A DNA stretch of 64,000 nucleotides, taken from Sphingobium xanthum (GTDB taxonomy: Bacteria > Pseudomonadota > Alphaproteobacteria > Sphingomonadales > Sphingomonadaceae). Under the pieces are notes generated by a model that worked only from the letters and a program-made list of their open reading frames with translations, had not been told where the DNA came from and searched no databases. Position 1 is the first letter of the stretch. Each line of letters starts with the position of its first letter. Shown here one piece after another: positions 27,317-38,361 of the stretch. Position numbers and translations under genes: made by a program. The DNA lies in NCBI RefSeq assembly GCF_019737615.1, contig NZ_JAHKKS010000005.1:186001-250000 (forward strand). The letters run 5' to 3'.

Positions 27317-27613
27317 TCAGGCCAGCTTCGCGACCAGACCGCTCTCGAGATTGTGGATCGATTCCAGCATTTTGGCATTGGCCTGAAAAGCGATCTTCGC
27401 GGTCAGCATGCCGACCATCTCGTCCGTGAGGGAAACCGACGGCGCGCCAGATATCTCAATGCGCGCCGCGACTCCGCCGCCCTTAAGGTCGCCCTGCACG
27501 GCGCGGACGGGCGCGTAACCCTCGGACGCGACGTTGGCGACGTTCGATGCGCTCGCGGTGAGGCGCATATTCGCGGCGTGCAGGCCGGAGGCGGAAATAC
27601 CGATGGCGTCCAT
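27317..27613 (-). CDS. orphan mini flagellar basal-body rod-like protein
   Basis: 98 aa. The N-terminal half (GISASGLHAANMRLTASASNVANVASEGYAP) matches the conserved N-terminal motif of flagellar rod/hook proteins (FlgB, FlgC, FlgG). The C-terminal half (LTDEMVGMLTAKIAFQANAKMLESIHNLESGLV) matches their C-terminal helix. The two are joined with almost no middle domain. Rod proteins are exported by the flagellar type III system and polymerise through these two helices. No other flagellar gene is near. Start ATG at 27613; upstream codons to 27913 would be unlike the family. Confidence 0.85.
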   Translation of the reverse strand: MDAIGISASGLHAANMRLTASASNVANVASEGYAPVRAVQGDLKGGGVAARIEISGAPSVSLTDEMVGMLTAKIAFQANAKMLESIHNLESGLVAKLA

Positions 27614-27755
27614 GCGCTGCGGATAGCGTGCAGCGCTTAACCGGCAATGCAGGCAGATGGTTGTGACGTTTCTAACCAGAGCGCGACTGGAATCCGCGTG
27701 CCCGGCGCGGTAGAATAGCGCACGCAGGTCAAGGAACAGCCGGGAGAATCCTGCC

Positions 27756-28205
27756 ATGCGAAGCTTCACCGCCGTTGCAGCCCTTGCCGCACTATCGCAC
27801 GCACCGATTGCGGCGCGACCGACCGAAACCACGCTCCGCCAGGCGGACGCCGAGCAGATGCGCATCATCGTGGACCAGGATGTCGAGGCACAGAAGGCCT
27901 TCATGCACCCCAATTACATCATCAACACGCCGGCCAATCAGGTCGATCGCAAGGATCAGATCATCGCGCGGTTCGCGCGCGGGGGCATGGCGAGTGAAAG
28001 TTTCGAGCGGACCATCGAGGGTTCGGCGATAACGGGGCAAGTCGGGATCGTCATGGGCCGCGAGACGGTGAAGCCCGCACCGGGGAGCCAGCTTGGCCGG
28101 CTGCATCCAGGGAAAACGCTGAACCGGCGCTTCACGAACGTCTTCCTGTGGGAAGACGGCAAGTGGCGCTTCCTCGCCCGTCAGGCCACGGTCGTGACGC
28201 CCTGA
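27756..28205 (+). CDS. exported NTF2-like (DUF4440) protein
   Basis: 149 aa. A signal peptide (about residues 1-21, SHAPIAARP) precedes an NTF2-like fold: RQADAEQMRIIVDQDVEAQKAFMHPNYIINTPANQVDRKDQIIARFARG, and later RFTNVFLWEDGKWRFLARQATVV. This SnoaL/DUF4440 pattern is shared by many small binding proteins or enzymes with no fixed activity. It is divergent from the rod-like gene and converges on the gene at 28218. Confidence 0.85.
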   Translation: MRSFTAVAALAALSHAPIAARPTETTLRQADAEQMRIIVDQDVEAQKAFMHPNYIINTPANQVDRKDQIIARFARGGMASESFERTIEGSAITGQVGIVMGRETVKPAPGSQLGRLHPGKTLNRRFTNVFLWEDGKWRFLARQATVVTP

Positions 28206-28217
28206 CAGGCGGCGCCG

Positions 28218-29258
28218 CTACTTCGCCCCCAGCAACGCCTCGCAGCGGCGCGCAAATTTCTGCAGGATGTCGCGCGGCCGCGCCGCGAGCGTCCGACTTC
28301 CCGTCTCGACACCGGCCTCGCTCGTGCCCGTGAGCAGCGCATCGCGCAGCCGCGCGTCCAGCTTCATGATGGCTGACGCCGCCTTCATTTCCGGCGAAAG
28401 CGTCAGCTTGGCCGGCGCAGGCGCGAAACTCTGCCCACCGGCACGGAAGACCGCCGCGACGCCCTCCTTCTCCGGCCAGTAAAGCTCGATCGCGCCACCG
28501 CCCGCCCGGCACCGCAGGATGCGCGCCTCGATCTTGCCATCGCCGAGCAACGCCGCGCTTTCCTCCGACACGTCGAACATCCGCCACGACGGGCCATCCC
28601 GACGCACCGGCGCGGCACCGTTTCCGGTGCGGTCCAGATAGTCGGCAAGGTCGTCTGCCATGGCCTGCGCGGCCAGATCGTCGGTCTGCGCCAGCAGCGC
28701 CGCACGCTTCGCAAGCACGGCCTCGCGCAGATGCGCCGCGTCCGTGCCCGCGAGCAGCGCGACATAGGCCTCGACCGCCTTCACCCAGACCCCGTCCGCG
28801 TTCTCCACATCCTCGGCCGTGCGCGCAAAGGCCTCGAACATCGGCGTCATCGAATAGGGATGTGCATGCTTCTCGGTCACCTCGGTGCGCTGGAACATCG
28901 CGACGATCAGCCCGCCTTTGGGATAAAAGACCCTCACACAGGCGCCGATCCCCGTCGAGACATGGGACAGTGCCAGCGGCGTCGGCATCGGCTCGACCAC
29001 ATGCTCGTTCCACTTGAGACTCCCGGTCAGCCGCAACGGATCGCCCGGCAGCTTGCCCTTCAAGACCCTCACCGGCTCCAGCGAAACGAAGGCGCGCGGC
29101 CCGAACGGATCGTCCGGCCCATCGACCACCCGCGCCAGCACGATGAGTTCGGCCTTCTGGACGAGTTCGAGATTGGTGGGGGCGCGATAGCCCTCAGGCA
29201 TTGAGCAGGCGAAAGAGGGGACGGACAGCGCGACCAGCAACAGTGCGAGGGGTCGCAT
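28218..29258 (-). CDS. exported protein of unknown function
   Basis: 346 aa with a signal peptide (MRPLALLLVALSVPSFACSMPEGY). The mature N-terminus (LELVQKAELIVLARVVD, then EPVRVLKGKLPGDPLRLTGSL) resembles the beta-barrel region seen in exported proteins that handle vector-like 'tissue inhibitor' or NTR-type folds, but I do not recognise the family with certainty. The C-terminal 150 residues are helical. I prefer the ATG at 29258 over the TTG at 29267. A cysteine at position about 18 could be a lipobox (SFAC), which would make it a lipoprotein. Confidence 0.7.
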   Translation of the reverse strand: MRPLALLLVALSVPSFACSMPEGYRAPTNLELVQKAELIVLARVVDGPDDPFGPRAFVSLEPVRVLKGKLPGDPLRLTGSLKWNEHVVEPMPTPLALSHVSTGIGACVRVFYPKGGLIVAMFQRTEVTEKHAHPYSMTPMFEAFARTAEDVENADGVWVKAVEAYVALLAGTDAAHLREAVLAKRAALLAQTDDLAAQAMADDLADYLDRTGNGAAPVRRDGPSWRMFDVSEESAALLGDGKIEARILRCRAGGGAIELYWPEKEGVAAVFRAGGQSFAPAPAKLTLSPEMKAASAIMKLDARLRDALLTGTSEAGVETGSRTLAARPRDILQKFARRCEALLGAK

Positions 29259-29310
29259 CACCTGCAAACGACCGCAATATCTGCTGTCTCTCGCAAGCTT
29301 CGAGACACGA

Positions 29311-29631
29311 TCAAGCCACGCGACGCGCTATCTTCGACAGCTCCTCGCCATGGGCACGGCGCTCTTCCTCAAGATCATAATCGATCTGAAGGCCAAGAAA
29401 AAAGCCCTCACTCATCCCAAAGTAGCGCGCCAGTCGCAAATCAACATTGGCATCTACATGCGCCTCTTCCGCCAGAATGGCATCAAGGCGGCCACGCTCG
29501 ATGCCCGCTCCAACCACCACCTCATCGACCGGAATTTCGCTGCCGATCAGAAAATCCTCACGCAGGATCGACCCCGGGTGGACATTGTCCAGCAAGTCGT
29601 CATCCTCGATGATAATCCTCGATCCGAACAT
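29311..29631 (-). CDS. higA: HigA-type antitoxin
   Basis: 106 aa, XRE-like. The HigA signature VHPGSILREDFL is followed by a helix-turn-helix (IPVDEVVVGAGIERGRLDAILAEEAHVDANVDLRLARYFGMSEGFFLGLQIDYDL). HigA binds and neutralises the HigB ribonuclease and represses the operon. It is downstream of higB, the usual toxin-first order, and the reading frames overlap by 32 bp. The helix-turn-helix is somewhat divergent from typical HigA. Confidence 0.88.
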   Translation of the reverse strand: MFGSRIIIEDDDLLDNVHPGSILREDFLIGSEIPVDEVVVGAGIERGRLDAILAEEAHVDANVDLRLARYFGMSEGFFLGLQIDYDLEEERRAHGEELSKIARRVA

Positions 29632-29887
29632 TGTCCGCGCCTCCGTCAGACCAATTGAACGTGATCCGCCACTGGCCGTTGATGCGAAGACTATATCGTA
29701 AAGGCGTAAAACCTTTCAACTGCTCGAACCTGTTTCCGGACGGGACGCGCAGATCGAAGAGATTGGTCGTGCGATTGATCTGCCGGAGCTTCCGCCGCGC
29801 CGTCTGCTGAATGTCCGGCGGCAGCTTGCGGCTGCGTTGACCGACCCAGACTTTTTCGGTTTCGGGATCAGCGAAGGAGCAGATCAC
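29600..29887 (-). CDS. higB: HigB-type ribosome-dependent mRNA endonuclease toxin
   Basis: 95 aa RelE/HigB toxin. The sequence carries family features ICSFADPETEKVW, RRKLRQINRTTNLFDLRVPSGNRFEQLKG and INGQWRITFNWSDGGADNVRIEDYH. HigB cleaves mRNA on the ribosome. Translation starts at GTG (29887), with GAGGG about 10 bp upstream. The gene pair lies next to an AT-rich stretch (29940-30050) before uvrB, which would hold its promoter. Confidence 0.92.
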   Translation of the reverse strand: MICSFADPETEKVWVGQRSRKLPPDIQQTARRKLRQINRTTNLFDLRVPSGNRFEQLKGFTPLRYSLRINGQWRITFNWSDGGADNVRIEDYHRG

Positions 29888-30059
29888 AAAGGCGTTTCCC
29901 TCACGAGCGCGAAATCAAGCCGGTCGACTATGCGAAATAGCAACCGCCAAAACGGATCAAATAAAAATCGAAACCAAAATGGATATGGATGACGGCGACG
30001 CGCGTAAGCAGCAGAAAAATCTCAAAAGACCCTGTTCGGATCGGCGCTGATCTCCAAGA

Positions 30060-32255
<2,196 letters not shown>

Positions 32256-32336
32256 CCCGCGAATATGGCGACGATGGGGTCAGGGGGCAATGGGGGAGTG
32301 AGAACAAAGAGGGATCGGAGCCAGAAACTCAAGGCG

Positions 32337-33209
32337 TCATCGGAGACGACGCACGTGTTTCAACAATTCAGGGTCGACAACAATTCGAAACGGCTCGGGC
32401 ACATCTTCTGATAGCGAAAAGGCTATCCTGATCTCGCGTTCTCGAGAGAAGGCCACAGGTTTGGCATAGAGGCTGGCATTGCGAACGACCCGGCGAGTCA
32501 TTCGAGCAAAATTATGGCCAACACCAATGGTTGCATGAGGCGGCTCAGAGACGTCAAACACGCTGACTTGCTCGTGAATCAACTTCATATCTCGGTACAG
32601 CACCCGATGAACGACTGGACTGTGAGAAAAATGCTTGGAAAGCCGCTTGAGAAATGGTTTCAATTTTATTCTAAGTACTACCGGTCCAAATTTCTCTCTC
32701 ATATAATTCTGTTCTGTTAAATCTCTTGATGTTGAAAATATGTATGTGTCAAATCCGGATATCGCGAATACCACTATTTTCTTGTCAGCTACGTCCACAA
32801 AAGCGACCGCACATCCTTCAAATTTATCAGCTGATGGGGCATCCGCTTCATTTTCCCGAAAATCAGTCAAAGATCCTAGCCTAAAACTCCCCTTAGAAAC
32901 GAATTTATTCCAGTCCTGTAACGATAAGTATTTATATACGTAATTCGGATTATACGGCTTAAAATCTTCCTTTCGAAAAGGTTCGGAAAATTCGTAATGA
33001 TCCTCTTCATCAGAATCGTCACTATCATTGGAAAATTCGGACTGAGCCGCAGCTAGTTCAAACACCTCTCTGAAAGTCAGATTGGATGGCCCTACTGCAA
33101 ATCCTCTGATGATTATACTTTGCGGTTCTCCAATATATTTGAGACCTACATTCGACAAAAACTCGAATGGGGGGCCACTAGAACCGTATTCAGGGAGCTT
33201 AGGGGGCAT
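32337..33209 (-). CDS. AT-rich accessory gene, DUF2971-like protein
   Basis: 290 aa. The middle and C-terminal part (YVYKYLSLQDWNKFVSKGSFRLGSLTDFRENEADAP, later FAISGFDTYIFSTSRDLTEQNY and SREREIRIAFSL) follows the DUF2971 pattern. That family of unknown function often occurs in accessory and defence-rich DNA. The first 95 residues are unlike anything I recognise and include an acidic patch (NDSDDSDEEDHYEF). The base composition is strikingly AT-rich compared with both neighbours, and codon use (many AAA, TTT, ATA) is foreign, indicating recent horizontal transfer. Confidence 0.7.
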   Translation of the reverse strand: MPPKLPEYGSSGPPFEFLSNVGLKYIGEPQSIIIRGFAVGPSNLTFREVFELAAAQSEFSNDSDDSDEEDHYEFSEPFRKEDFKPYNPNYVYKYLSLQDWNKFVSKGSFRLGSLTDFRENEADAPSADKFEGCAVAFVDVADKKIVVFAISGFDTYIFSTSRDLTEQNYMREKFGPVVLRIKLKPFLKRLSKHFSHSPVVHRVLYRDMKLIHEQVSVFDVSEPPHATIGVGHNFARMTRRVVRNASLYAKPVAFSREREIRIAFSLSEDVPEPFRIVVDPELLKHVRRLR

Positions 33210-33389
33210 GTAATATTGTTATTCGAGGTAGGACATCTTTGCAATCCAACGCAATGCGGCGACCATCCCGAACTTGACCGCTAGGGAACGTAATTCCACA
33301 ACCCCTTGCCCTCCCCCAACAAACCCGGCATCCCGCCCAGAGACCCAAACGGGCACCGTCGCGCCGACCCCGCAAGAGAGGACCACCCC

Positions 33390-33959
33390 ATGCGCCTGCC
33401 CCAGATCACCGCCGCCGCCCTCCTCCTCCCGCTCGCCGCGTGCAACAAGGCGCCGGAGGTCACTGCGACCAATGCGACGCCGGCCGAGGTTCAGGAAAAA
33501 ATCGAAGCGGCCGGCGGCAGCGAGGTGATGGTCCAGCCCGGCCGCTGGGAAGGGCAGATGACGATCGACGAGATGGACATGCCGAACCTGCCCGCCGAGG
33601 CCAAGGCGCAGATGAAGGCGCAAGCGCAGGCCGGCGCTCCGAAGACCTTCATCTCCTGCGTCACGCAGGAGGACGTGAAGTCGCAGAAAGCGTTCTTCAC
33701 CGCGGAAGAGACCGACAAGAGCTGCAAATATGATCATTACTCCATGGCGGGCGGCAAGGTCGCGGCGGTGATGAACTGCGATCGCGGCGGCTCGAAGATG
33801 CACATGGAGATGAATGGCACCTATTCGGCCGACAATTACCGGATGACCGTCTCCAACAAGGTCGAGGGCGGCAATGCGCCGATGGACGCGATGAGCATGA
33901 AGATGACGATCGCCGCCAAGCGCGTCGGCGCCTGCAAGGGGACGCAGGACGAACTCTGA
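33390..33959 (+). CDS. DUF3617 family lipoprotein
   Basis: 189 aa. A lipoprotein signal is evident: hydrophobic core then LPLAAC with the acylated Cys18. The mature part (VQPGRWEGQMTIDEMDMP, FISCVTQEDVKSQKAFF, CKYDHYSMAGGKVAAVMNCD) matches DUF3617, exported proteins of sphingomonads and relatives with unknown function and conserved cysteines. The ATG at 33390 gives the compact signal peptide; GAGAGGA lies upstream. Stands alone after the AT-rich insertion. Confidence 0.88.
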   Translation: MRLPQITAAALLLPLAACNKAPEVTATNATPAEVQEKIEAAGGSEVMVQPGRWEGQMTIDEMDMPNLPAEAKAQMKAQAQAGAPKTFISCVTQEDVKSQKAFFTAEETDKSCKYDHYSMAGGKVAAVMNCDRGGSKMHMEMNGTYSADNYRMTVSNKVEGGNAPMDAMSMKMTIAAKRVGACKGTQDEL

Positions 33960-34394
33960 ACGCGGCGAGACGAGTCCGTTCGGGCTGTCCCGTCACCCCT
34001 GCTTCATGGCATGGCCGCATCATGGCACTGGCAGGATCCAAGGGCGGCGATCGGTGCTGCCGGCATGCAAGGCGCGGAAAGTCCTGCACAAAAATTGCTG
34101 TCGGCCAACCCTTTGGCGTAATTTTCGGGCATCATGGCCGCCTTTCGACGCATAAATTGTTGGCGCGAGAGAGCCGGGCGAATAATCGCTCCAGGCCTTG
34201 GTTTTGCGTCATTCGGGGCGTCTGCCCCTACGGCATCGGAGCAACCGCGATCGTTCCAAATAGGGACTATTACACACAAGGTCCGGCGGGCACCCGCCGC
34301 GAAGCCTGTTCGCCGGGGCGAATTACCGATATAAGTCACCCCCTGTTCGGGAAAGATGAGTCGCGCTCGTATCGACCGGACCGGAGCTGAATCC
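33960..34394. other. intergenic region, no gene seen
   Basis: 435 bp between the DUF3617 lipoprotein and the VOC gene. Translations in all frames look like noise, and I see no RNA gene, hairpin terminator or promoter I can defend. The segment 34090-34320 is less GC-rich than its surroundings, which may mark a decayed insertion. Confidence 0.5.
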
Positions 34395-34790
34395 ATGATC
34401 GGCTACACGACGGTGGGGACCAATGACTTGCAGAGGGCCATGGCCTTCTATGACGCTCTCTTCGGGAGTGTTGGAATCGCGCGCCTCCTCGAATTGCCGC
34501 AACTCGCCGCCTGGGGCGTCAACTGGAACAAGCCGATCTTTGGCGTCGCCAAGCCTTTCGACGGCAGCGAGGCGACGCCCGGCAACGGCGTGATGATCGC
34601 CATCGGCCAGCGCACACGCGAAAAGGTGCGCACTCTGCACGCCAAGGGCCTGGAGCTGGGCGCCAGCGACGAAGGCGCCCCCGGCGTGCGCGGCGCGGAC
34701 GGCAGCCAGGCTTTCTATGCGGCCTATATCCGCGACCTGGATGGCAACAAGCTTTGCTTCTACAGCGTGGGGCCGGGCGAGGAAGACTGA
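34395..34790 (+). CDS. VOC family (glyoxalase/bleomycin-resistance fold) protein
   Basis: 131 aa, one pair of beta-alpha-beta-beta-beta modules. MIGYTTVGTNDLQRAMAFYDALFGSVG is the typical opening and AFYAAYIRDLDGNKLCFYSVGP the typical end, with the metal-site Glu position replaced by Lys-Leu wording (NKLCF), so catalysis is uncertain. Many such proteins are glyoxalase-like detoxifiers. The ATG at 34395 fits family length. It is monocistronic and followed by a palindromic repeat. Confidence 0.9.
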   Translation: MIGYTTVGTNDLQRAMAFYDALFGSVGIARLLELPQLAAWGVNWNKPIFGVAKPFDGSEATPGNGVMIAIGQRTREKVRTLHAKGLELGASDEGAPGVRGADGSQAFYAAYIRDLDGNKLCFYSVGPGEED

Positions 34791-34832
34791 CGGGGTCAGT
34801 TAGGTGCGACCAGCAATCCGGAAGCTGACAAT

Positions 34833-34952
34833 CTCCCCTCCTCTTCAGAGGAGGGGCAAGGGGGTGGTGGCGATGCGCAGCATCGCTCGCATGGCGATAA
34901 TCCGGCACCGCCCGACACCACCCCAACCCCTCCTCTGAAGAGGAGGGGGCTA
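34833..34952. repeat. GC-rich paired-palindrome intergenic element (copy 2)
   Basis: The palindromes at 34835-34856 and 34927-34948 have the same CCCCTCCTCT / AGAGGAGGGG arms as the copy at 2098-2217, with TC in the left loop and GA in the right. The spacer (70 bp) contains GGGTGGTGGCGATGCGCAGC and CACCACCCC, shared with the copy at 42035-42152. Confidence 0.85.
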
Positions 34953-35008
34953 AAGCGGTCCAAGTGCTTCCCGCTTGCCCCTTCGCCAGCCTGTGCTAAC
35001 GGCGCGCC

Positions 35009-36886
35009 ATGCTTTCGATCAACGACGTCACCGTGCGCCTCGGCGGCCGCACGATCCTCGACAAGGCGGGCGCTGCCCTGCCGCCGCGTTCGCGCGTCGG
35101 CCTCATCGGCCGCAACGGCGCCGGCAAGTCGACCCTCATGAAGGCGATCATCGGCCAGATCGACCCGGATGGCGGCAGCATCGATATGCCGCGCGGCACC
35201 CGCATGGGCTATATCGCGCAGGAAGCGCCGAGCGGCACCGCCACGCCCTTCGACACCGTGCTGGCGGCGGACACCGAGCGTGCCGCCCTGCTCGTCGAGA
35301 GCGAGACTACCGAGGACCCGCACCGTCTCGGCGACATCCACGAGCGCCTGCTCGCCATCGATGCCTATAGCGCTCCGGCCCGCGCCGGCCGCATCCTCGT
35401 CGGCCTGGGCTTCGACGAGGAGATGCAGCAGCGCCCGCTGGACAGCTACTCCGGCGGCTGGAAGATGCGCGTCGCGCTCGGCGCTCTGCTCTTTTCCGAG
35501 CCGGACCTGCTGCTGCTCGACGAGCCCTCGAACCATCTCGATCTCGAAGCGACGCTCTGGCTGGAGAATTTCCTCAAGGAGTATCGCGCCACCGTCCTCG
35601 TCATCAGCCACGAGCGCGATCTCCTCAACAATGTCGTCGATCACATCCTGCATCTCGAACAGGGCAAGGTGACGCTCTATCCGGGTGGCTATGATGCGTT
35701 CGAGCGCCAGCGCGCCGAGCGGCTGGCCCAGCTTGCCGCCGCGCGCGAGAAGCAGGCGGCCGAGCGTGCCAAGCTCCAGGACTATGTCGCGCGCAACAGC
35801 GCGCGCGCCAGCACCGCCAAGCAGGCGCAATCCCGTGCGAAAGCACTGGCGAAGATGCAGCCGATCGCGGCCGCGCTGGAAGATCCCAGCCTCTCCTTCG
35901 GCTTCCCCAACCCGCAGGCACTGCGCCCGCCGCTCATCACGCTGGACATGGCGGCGGTCGGCTATGACGAGACGCCGATCCTGCAGCGGCTCAATCTGCG
36001 CATCGATCCCGATGATCGCATCGCCCTGCTCGGCAAGAACGGCAACGGCAAGACCACCCTCGCCCGCCTGCTCGCCGCGCAATTGCCAGCTATGGAAGGC
36101 GCGATGCATGCGTCCGGCAAGATGAATGTCGGCTACTTCACCCAGTATCAGGTGGAAGAGCTGGACGTGGGCGATACGCCGCTCGAGCACATGACGCGCC
36201 AGATGAAGGGCGCCACCCCCGCCGCCGTCCGCGCCCAGCTCGGCCGCTTCGGCTTTTCGGGCGAGCGGGCGACGCAGAAGGTCGGCTCGCTCTCCGGCGG
36301 CGAACGCGCCCGCCTCGCCCTCGCGCTCATCACGCGAGACGCGCCGCATCTGCTCATCCTCGACGAGCCGACCAACCATCTCGACGTCGACAGCCGCGAG
36401 GCGCTGGTGCAGGCGCTGAACAGCTATTCGGGCGCCGTGGTCATCGTCAGCCACGACCGGCACATGATCGAGCTGGTCGCCGACCGGCTGGTGCTGGTCG
36501 ATAGCGGCCGCGCCCTGCCGTATGACGGCAGCGTCGAGGACTATACCGATTTCGTGCTCGGCCGCGGCGCCGAGGCGAAGCGCGCCGAGGCAGGCGGCAA
36601 GGGCGACCGCAAGGCTGATCGCCGCGCCGCCGCCGAGATGCGCGAGCGCTACAAGACCTTGCAGGCTGACGTGAAGAAAGCCGAGAAACAGCTCGCCGAT
36701 CTCAATGCCGAGCGCTCCCGCATCGATCTCGCCATGTTCGATCCTTCCAAGGCCGGCCCGCAGGAACAGGGCCGCACGATGACCGAACTGATGCAGCGCC
36801 GCGCCAGGGTCGAGACCGCGATCGAAAACGCCGAGCTGACATGGATGCAGGCCAGTGAAGCGCTGGACAGCCTCGACGCCGCTTGA
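35009..36886 (+). CDS. ABC-F family ATPase
   Basis: 625 aa with two ABC domains and no membrane segment. Walker A motifs are GRNGAGKS (34-41) and GKNGNGKT (about 341), signatures YSGGW (about 148) and LSGGER (about 428), and both LLLLDEPSNHLDLEA and LLILDEPTNHLDVDS Walker B regions. The interdomain linker is long and charged, and a coiled-coil C-terminal tail (about 540-625) gives a YheS/Uup-like layout. ABC-F proteins act on ribosomes in translation or antibiotic protection; this one is probably housekeeping. Gap to the upstream repeat is about 55 bp. Confidence 0.95.
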   Translation: MLSINDVTVRLGGRTILDKAGAALPPRSRVGLIGRNGAGKSTLMKAIIGQIDPDGGSIDMPRGTRMGYIAQEAPSGTATPFDTVLAADTERAALLVESETTEDPHRLGDIHERLLAIDAYSAPARAGRILVGLGFDEEMQQRPLDSYSGGWKMRVALGALLFSEPDLLLLDEPSNHLDLEATLWLENFLKEYRATVLVISHERDLLNNVVDHILHLEQGKVTLYPGGYDAFERQRAERLAQLAAAREKQAAERAKLQDYVARNSARASTAKQAQSRAKALAKMQPIAAALEDPSLSFGFPNPQALRPPLITLDMAAVGYDETPILQRLNLRIDPDDRIALLGKNGNGKTTLARLLAAQLPAMEGAMHASGKMNVGYFTQYQVEELDVGDTPLEHMTRQMKGATPAAVRAQLGRFGFSGERATQKVGSLSGGERARLALALITRDAPHLLILDEPTNHLDVDSREALVQALNSYSGAVVIVSHDRHMIELVADRLVLVDSGRALPYDGSVEDYTDFVLGRGAEAKRAEAGGKGDRKADRRAAAEMRERYKTLQADVKKAEKQLADLNAERSRIDLAMFDPSKAGPQEQGRTMTELMQRRARVETAIENAELTWMQASEALDSLDAA

Positions 36887-36898
36887 GGATTGCGCCCT

Positions 36899-37035
36899 CT
36901 CAAATTCCTCCCCATCGGAGATGGGGAGGGGGACCACCCGCAGGGTGGTGGAGGGGAAATGGCGCGACGTTGATGCCCCTCCACCACCGGCTTCGCCGGC
37001 GGTCCCCCTCCCCAAGCGAGCTTGCAGAGGATCTT
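36899..37035. repeat. GC-rich palindromic element, CCTCCCC/GGTGGTGGAGGGG family (second copy)
   Basis: It starts AAATTCCTCCCCATCGGAGA, continues with TGGGGAGGGGGACCACCC and GGGTGGTGGAGGGG, and ends with CCCCTCCCCAAGCGAGCTTG. Same family as 14283-14416, sharing the GGTGGTGGAGGGG core and an inverted outer structure. It fills the gap between the ABC-F gene and the N-acetyltransferase. Confidence 0.65.
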
Positions 37036-37086
37036 GAGTAAGACCCGTTGAGCGCAACCCCCGATCATGCCACAGCCCACCCCATC

Positions 37087-37941
37087 ATGACCCCCGATCA
37101 TATCGCCGCCTATCTCGACCGCCTGCGCCTCGACACCGCACCGCCCGCCACGCTCGCCGGGCTGGACCGCCTCCAGACGGCGCATCGCCAGGCCATCGCC
37201 TTCGAGAATCTCGACGTGCGCCTCGGCCGCCCGATCCGCATCGACAGCGCCTCGGTGTTCGACAAGCTCGTGACGCGCCGGCGCGGCGGCTACTGCTTCG
37301 AGCAGAACCGGCTCTACTCGGACATGCTGACCACGCTCGGCATTCCCAATCGCCCGCTCCTTGCCCGCGTTCGCCTCGGCATGCCCGCCGACGCCGTGCC
37401 ACCGCGCACCCATGTGCTGCTGCTGGTCGAGCTGGAGGGCGCGCGCTGGATCGCCGACGCGGGCTTCGGCGGCAGCAATGTGCCCCCGCTCCCGCTTCAG
37501 GACGGCGCGATCGCGCAAACCGACGATGGCGCCGCGCATCGCCTGCGCCGCGTTGGCCTGCCCGGCGATCTGTCAGGCGAGTGGCTGCTGGAGCGCGCCG
37601 GGCCTGTTGCGGCCACCGATGGCCGCGCCGCGCCGCATGGCGACTGGCAGCCGCAATATGGCTTCGATCTTCTGACCGTCGATCAGGTCGACCTGGAGCA
37701 GTGCAATCACTGGACCTCGACCCGGCCCGAGACGCGCTTCACGACACTGCACATCGTCAGCCGTCCGCTGGCCGGCGGATTCGCCTCACTGGTGGAGCGC
37801 AGCCTGAGCTTCACGCGCGACGGCACGAACGAAACGCGCGAGATCGCCAGCGCCGCCGATTATCGCGCGCTGCTCGGCGGGACCTTCGGCCTCACGATCA
37901 GCGAGAAGGAAGCCGCCTCGCTGCCGCTGTTCTCAGCTTAG
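37087..37941 (+). CDS. nat: arylamine N-acetyltransferase
   Basis: 284 aa. The NAT catalytic triad is visible: Cys70 in RRGGYCFEQN, His109 in PRTHVLLLVEL and Asp124 in WIADAGFGG. AFENLDVRLG and the P-loop-like region precede them, and NHWTSTRPETRFT follows. NATs transfer acetyl from acetyl-CoA to arylamines, hydroxylamines or hydrazines. I chose the ATG at 37087, although an in-frame TTG at 37048 is open; neither has a strong Shine-Dalgarno. The end overlaps the convergent stress-membrane gene by 9 bp. Confidence 0.93.
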   Translation: MTPDHIAAYLDRLRLDTAPPATLAGLDRLQTAHRQAIAFENLDVRLGRPIRIDSASVFDKLVTRRRGGYCFEQNRLYSDMLTTLGIPNRPLLARVRLGMPADAVPPRTHVLLLVELEGARWIADAGFGGSNVPPLPLQDGAIAQTDDGAAHRLRRVGLPGDLSGEWLLERAGPVAATDGRAAPHGDWQPQYGFDLLTVDQVDLEQCNHWTSTRPETRFTTLHIVSRPLAGGFASLVERSLSFTRDGTNETREIASAADYRALLGGTFGLTISEKEAASLPLFSA

Positions 37942-38184
37942 CGCGCGGACCACGAAGATGATGAGGATCGCGCCCAGCACCGATCCGATCAGGCCGGCGG
38001 GCTCGAACGGGCGGATTGCCCGCCCCTTGGCGAACAGGCGCGGGATGAAGCCGCCGACCAGCGATCCGCAGACGCCGAGCAGGATGCTCGCGATGATGCC
38101 CATCGGCACGGCGCCGGGATAGAAGAAGCGCGCCAATATGCCGACGATCAACCCGACGACGATGGTGCTGACGATCTGACCCAT
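37933..38184 (-). CDS. GlsB/YeaQ/YmgE family membrane protein
   Basis: 83 aa with about three hydrophobic segments (IVSTIVVGLIVGILARFFYPG, MGIIASILLGVCGSLVGGFI, LIGSVLGAILIIFVVRAL). This matches the transglycosylase-associated or stress-response small membrane family, usually stress-induced. GGAGGAGAA is just upstream of the ATG. No EcfG-type promoter was found in its 180 bp upstream region. Confidence 0.92.
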   Translation of the reverse strand: MGQIVSTIVVGLIVGILARFFYPGAVPMGIIASILLGVCGSLVGGFIPRLFAKGRAIRPFEPAGLIGSVLGAILIIFVVRALS

Positions 38185-38361
38185 GATCCCGTTCTCCTCC
38201 GGTGCAAGACCACGGCCTGACGCCGCGCATGTGTATTATCTTGATAAGACGGCAGCCGGTCAAGCGGAACTACCGGCGCCGATCTTGCCAGCACGGGCCA
38301 AAGGCGTATAGCGCGGCCGATCTCGCCATTTTCCGCCAATCCGCCCGGGGGTGCCATAAGC

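Noticed and set aside
34004..34396. 130-codon minus-strand frame in the gap before the VOC gene
   Set aside because: No start signal and no family resemblance; cysteine- and proline-rich wording typical of noise.
34796..37057. 753-codon open frame opposite the ABC-F gene
   Set aside because: Antisense shadow of an ABC-F ATPase with intact Walker motifs.
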